Positions 61,419 to 64,000 of a DNA stretch of 64,000 nucleotides are shown here, piece by piece (position 1 is the stretch's first letter; every line of letters starts with the position of its first letter). The notes beneath the pieces are model-generated. The model saw only the letters and a program-made list of their open reading frames with translations, was not told where the DNA came from and searched no databases. A program made the translations under genes and the position numbers. Origin of the DNA: Bergeyella porcorum (GTDB lineage: Bacteria > Bacteroidota > Bacteroidia > Flavobacteriales > Weeksellaceae); assembly GCF_042427575.1 (NCBI RefSeq), contig NZ_JBHMFD010000012.1, positions 62,001 through 126,000 on the forward strand, written 5' to 3'.

Positions 61419-61746
61419 ATACGATGGTCTATGTGCTTACACAGGACAACCGTTAGGAGATGACTGGCAGATAGACCATGTAAAACCAAAGGTACAAGGG
61501 GGAGGAGATGATTTTGATAATCTTCTCCCAGCTTTGAAAATCGTAAATCACTATAAGAGATGTCAAGATTTAGAAAGTTTTAGAAAGTATATGATGAACT
61601 TTCATATAAGATTGTCAAAACTACCTAAAATGACACGGGTTGAAAAGACTAAGAAGAGAATAGTTTATATGAATAATATAGCATCTGCCTTTGGGATAAC
61701 TCCTGAGCGAGGATTTGATGGGAAATTTTATTTTGAAAAAATATGA
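61387..61746 (+). CDS. HNH endonuclease family protein
   Basis: The ATG at 61387 (MKNLKQQIHDKYDGLCAYTG) gives 119 residues. The HNH core is GLCAYTGQPL, then WQIDHVKPKVQGGGDDFDNL and NHYKRCQD. It has a single cysteine before the Asp-His pair, so a classic CxxC zinc pair is lacking. It may cut DNA or be structural in this module. The long overlap with the gene before is unusual. Confidence 0.75.
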   Translation: MKNLKQQIHDKYDGLCAYTGQPLGDDWQIDHVKPKVQGGGDDFDNLLPALKIVNHYKRCQDLESFRKYMMNFHIRLSKLPKMTRVEKTKKRIVYMNNIASAFGITPERGFDGKFYFEKI

Positions 61747-62171
61747 CAACTCAAGAAAAATTACAAGCGGTAACAGAACAGATTAGAAAAGACATTCCGA
61801 GATTGATGGAATTGTCTGAGGGGTGTTTGGTAAAGTCTACAATAGGAGACGATTATTTAAAGATTGTTGGAAATATATCAAACTCGTATGTATTGTACGA
61901 TGGTTTGGGAGTACACGAAATTCGCAAGGAGGATTTCCCTAAGTATTTCAAAATTGTTGGACACGAACCAATGATAAATGATGTTATAGAATGGGCTGAA
62001 ATGGCATTAGGTGATAGAATATATATATCTTCTAATCCAGATGGATTATTCTTGTCTTATTCACCAAAAGAAGATTATGGAATTATATGTTATTGGGACT
62101 TGTCTAAACCTTATCTAAAAGACCAAAGTGATAAGTTAAAAGAATTTTTGTACAATTTAATGAATAAGTAA
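61743..62171 (+). CDS. Hypothetical phage protein
   Basis: A 142-residue protein, overlapping the HNH gene by four bases. It has a helical N-terminus and an acidic middle with no motif I recognise. Confidence 0.5.
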   Translation: MTTQEKLQAVTEQIRKDIPRLMELSEGCLVKSTIGDDYLKIVGNISNSYVLYDGLGVHEIRKEDFPKYFKIVGHEPMINDVIEWAEMALGDRIYISSNPDGLFLSYSPKEDYGIICYWDLSKPYLKDQSDKLKEFLYNLMNK

Positions 62172-62184
62172 AACCACTATTGTG

Positions 62185-62448
62185 ATGACAAAAGAAACAT
62201 TCAACTTCGAAAACTTCCTTTCTGAAAATGGATATGAAAAGGAGGTTATAAATGACGGAAACGGAGAGGTGTATGCTATCATATACCAAAAAGAAGTAGC
62301 AGAAAAAAGATGGAATGCTATTACTTTTCATAACAACGGGAAGATTACCGCTTCATCCCATTATGGGGTATTAGAGTTTCTGGATGCTGATATTCCAACT
62401 AAGGAAAACACCGCTAGGGAAATTCTAAAAGCTATAGAAAAAGTGTAA
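62185..62448 (+). CDS. Hypothetical small phage protein
   Basis: Eighty-seven residues from ATG 62185 (a GTG three bases earlier is also in frame): MTKETFNFENFLSENGYEKE and beta-like stretches. No known function. Confidence 0.5.
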   Translation: MTKETFNFENFLSENGYEKEVINDGNGEVYAIIYQKEVAEKRWNAITFHNNGKITASSHYGVLEFLDADIPTKENTAREILKAIEKV

Positions 62449-62463
62449 TTTCTCTTGTTAAAA

Positions 62464-62495
62464 TTTGTATCTATCTGCTACAATTAGTAATTTTG
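62464..62495 (+). promoter_or_regulatory. ssb promoter with dyad operator
   Basis: TTTG (62464-62467), 20-base spacer, TAATTTTG (62488-62495). The dyad TTGTATCTATCTGCTACAA (62465-62483, arms TTGTA/TACAA) overlaps the -33 box and spacer. The identical dyad occurs at 63640. Confidence 0.7.
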
Positions 62496-62519
62496 AAAAT
62501 CCTTAAAAATTAGAAAACT

Positions 62520-62957
62520 ATGCTAAATTGCACCATAGCAGGAAACATCACAAAAGATGCTACTGCACAAGAAGTGAACACTTCAAATGGGGTTATATAT
62601 GCTATTCGTTTCACAATAGCAATAAATGATAAATTTGGAGACAAAGAAAACTCCTCTTTTATCCCTTGTACCTATTGGGCAAAATCTGATAAAATCGTTC
62701 CTCACTTAACCAAAGGGAAAGCTATTATCGCTCAAATCGATTGGTATTCTAATACAGAACACGAGGGACGATGGTGGCAAGATTTTAGAGTGAGAAAAAT
62801 AGATTTTCAGAGCGGAAAACAGCAAAGTACGCCGCCGCCGCTTAATCCCCCTCTTGGGGTAAATACAGGACCAGAGGTGGTAACTCCAAATAATACAGAA
62901 TCTGTAACACCAGAAAATCCATTTGGAGACGATGATGATGATGATTTGCCATTTTGA
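62520..62957 (+). CDS. ssb: Single-stranded DNA-binding protein
   Basis: This 145-residue protein has the SSB OB-fold pattern (CTIAGNITKDATAQEVNTSN, IRFTIAINDKFGDKENSSFI, WQDFRVRKIDF). It has a proline-rich linker and an acidic tail ending DDDDDDLPF, the site that recruits partner proteins. It may supply the phage primase-helicase. It is preceded by a dyad that overlaps its promoter. Confidence 0.93.
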   Translation: MLNCTIAGNITKDATAQEVNTSNGVIYAIRFTIAINDKFGDKENSSFIPCTYWAKSDKIVPHLTKGKAIIAQIDWYSNTEHEGRWWQDFRVRKIDFQSGKQQSTPPPLNPPLGVNTGPEVVTPNNTESVTPENPFGDDDDDDLPF

Positions 62958-63005
62958 AGTGGATGAGAAAATACAAGCAATGATGAGTTTTTATGATATT
63001 TTGAA

Positions 63006-63638
63006 ATGAATAGAGAAAACCTGAATAAAATAACAAAAGCAGTAGTGTCTACATCTGGACTTACGATTAGAGAGATAAAATCAAAATCGCGAGAACAAAA
63101 CAAAGTATTCGCAAGGATGATTATTTCTCTTATTGCTTGCGAAACCTATTCAGTATCTCAAACGGAAATTGCTGATTTTCTAAAAATTAATCAGCAATCC
63201 GTTTCTCATTATCTCGAAACCATAAAAAACGAAATACGACACAATAAAGAACTTTCCAAGCAATACGAAAACACTCTTCTACATCTCTATAAAACAAAGA
63301 GAAATCAACAAAACACAAAGAAAGATTATACAGGATTTTTAAACTACTGCGAAAAACACTTGGGAATTGCTCCTGTAATGGAACTCAAATTTCACCCAAA
63401 AAGAAGATGGCGTTTTGATTTTGCCTTTCCAAAATACAGAATAGCAGTAGAGGTAGAAGGGGGTATTTGGACAGGTGGAAGACATACTAGAGGAAAGGGA
63501 TTTTTTAATGATATGGAAAAATACAACGAAGCTACATCTGATGGTTGGTCAGTTTTGCGAGTTATTCCGAACCAACTTGAATCTAAACAAACAATCAACT
63601 GGATACAACGAACAATAGAGTCAAAAAATTTAAATTAA
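63006..63638 (+). CDS. Fusion of DnaA-domain-IV-like HTH and a DUF559/VRR-like nuclease
   Basis: The first half of this 210-residue protein resembles DnaA domain IV (IREIKSKSREQNKVFARMII, then SVSQTEIADFLKINQQSVSH), the double-stranded DNA-binding HTH. The second half has PVMELKFHPKRRWRFDFAFP followed by IAVEVEGGIW, the Asp and Glu core of the PD-(D/E)xK fold, as in VRR-NUC and Vsr-like nucleases. The combination suggests sequence-directed nicking, but no activity is established. Confidence 0.7.
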   Translation: MNRENLNKITKAVVSTSGLTIREIKSKSREQNKVFARMIISLIACETYSVSQTEIADFLKINQQSVSHYLETIKNEIRHNKELSKQYENTLLHLYKTKRNQQNTKKDYTGFLNYCEKHLGIAPVMELKFHPKRRWRFDFAFPKYRIAVEVEGGIWTGGRHTRGKGFFNDMEKYNEATSDGWSVLRVIPNQLESKQTINWIQRTIESKNLN

Positions 63639-63639
63639 A

Positions 63640-63672
63640 TTGTATCTATCTGCTACAATTTGTTTATATTTG
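63640..63672 (+). promoter_or_regulatory. Promoter with the same dyad operator
   Basis: TTG (63640-63642), 22-base spacer, TATATTTG (63665-63672). The dyad is extended here, AAATTGTA and TACAATTT over nine bases (about 63637-63661). The same dyad lies before ssb. Confidence 0.7.
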
Positions 63673-63702
63673 TATCTCAAAATCAACTTGTAATAAAAAA
63701 AT

Positions 63703-63984
63703 ATGGCAAAATTAATTGGTGTGTTTGTGGTTGCTTCCGTGTTAAGCAACAAACTGAATGAAGATAAAAAAGATGTTACACTTTTAGCATCAGATAAAGC
63801 ATCAGAAAACAAAGAACTTTGGGATAACATCTCTACTGGCTCCATTTCTCTTTCTGCTTTAAAACCAGAGATTGAATTGGAGGAAGGTGCAGAGTATAGA
63901 GTGGAAATTTCCAAAGTAGAAACAAAAGACAAAGCTGCAGAAGACAAAGGTAAAGTAGCAGAAACAAAAGACAAAAAAGAATAA
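63703..63984 (+). CDS. Hypothetical phage protein with charged tail
   Basis: Ninety-three residues starting MAKLIGVFVVASVLSNKLNE. The tail (TKDKAAEDKGKVAETKDKKE) is a nearly repeated charged stretch. No function is recognised. Its own promoter carries the dyad operator shared with ssb. Confidence 0.55.
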   Translation: MAKLIGVFVVASVLSNKLNEDKKDVTLLASDKASENKELWDNISTGSISLSALKPEIELEEGAEYRVEISKVETKDKAAEDKGKVAETKDKKE

Positions 63985-64000
63985 TAGAAGGAGGTAGTGG

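Larger units (their letters stand above)
47834..64000. mobile_element. Left part of a temperate prophage, open at the window end
   Basis: From integrase to the end of the window the genes have a lambda-like plan. The leftward block (int, HTH, secreted protein, nuclease-like, S24 repressor) faces a rightward early block of about 25 small, often overlapping genes with recombination, primase-helicase, HNH and SSB functions. Structural genes and the right end are not reached. The left attachment site should lie in 47651-47833. I find no tRNA there and the other att copy is outside the window, so it is not placed. An integrative element other than a phage is less likely because no conjugation genes are present. 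Confidence 0.85.

Noticed and set aside
63985..64000. AAGGAGG near the window end as a Shine-Dalgarno sequence
   Set aside because: Such sites are rarely used in Bacteroidota, and no start codon can be seen before the window ends.

Overview
The window reads as a chromosomal segment of a low-GC member of the Bacteroidota, class Flavobacteriia, probably near Riemerella or Chryseobacterium (family Weeksellaceae). The signs are: many promoters with the Bacteroidota -7 box TAnnTTTG and a TTG or TTTG box about 20 bases upstream; almost no Shine-Dalgarno sequences; a protein with a type IX secretion (T9SS) C-terminal sorting domain; OmpA proteins with thrombospondin type 3 repeats; and the order rpmB-rpmG-DUF4295-ftsY. 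The genus is my inference; no rRNA gene lies in the window.

Positions 1-31756 are ordinary core genome: sppA (cut by the window edge), folK, two tandem ompA-like genes, recQ, der, upp, comF, a secreted coiled-coil protein, fmt, an aspartate-type aminotransferase, murB, a VanZ-like protein, a TPR/LuxR-type regulator, lnt, the ribosomal cluster with ftsY, murI, dtd, greA, a HIT protein, clpX, a T9SS cargo protein with a small membrane partner, and a thioredoxin-fold lipoprotein-like reductase. The gaps between them are rich in repeats: a threefold 82-bp tandem repeat after recQ, several inverted-repeat elements that look like MITEs, and a modular low-complexity family found at several loci. They also hold an orphan leader-peptide attenuator rich in His and Thr codons, and a terminator in the greA leader.

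Positions 31757-47653 begin with tRNA-Met, followed by a Fic-domain gene and two tiny overlapping minus-strand genes. Then come recG, a thioredoxin-like gene, two POT peptide transporters around a 5'-nucleotidase, dipeptidyl peptidase IV, an alpha-glucan phosphorylase relative without the PLP lysine, mtaB and an SRPBCC protein. The peptidase and transporters fit an organism that lives on peptides.

Positions 47834-64000 are the left part of a temperate prophage, still open at the window end. The leftward lysogeny block holds the integrase, a small HTH protein, a secreted protein, an HsdR-N-like nuclease and a LexA-like S24 repressor. The rightward early block holds small regulators, ERF annealing protein, RecE/DUF3799 exonuclease, DUF1367, DUF6291, a primase-helicase, HNH nuclease, SSB and a DnaA-domain-IV/nuclease fusion. 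Structural genes are not reached. Two promoters of this block, before ssb and before the last gene, share an identical dyad that looks like an operator. One early gene is split by an in-frame stop codon.
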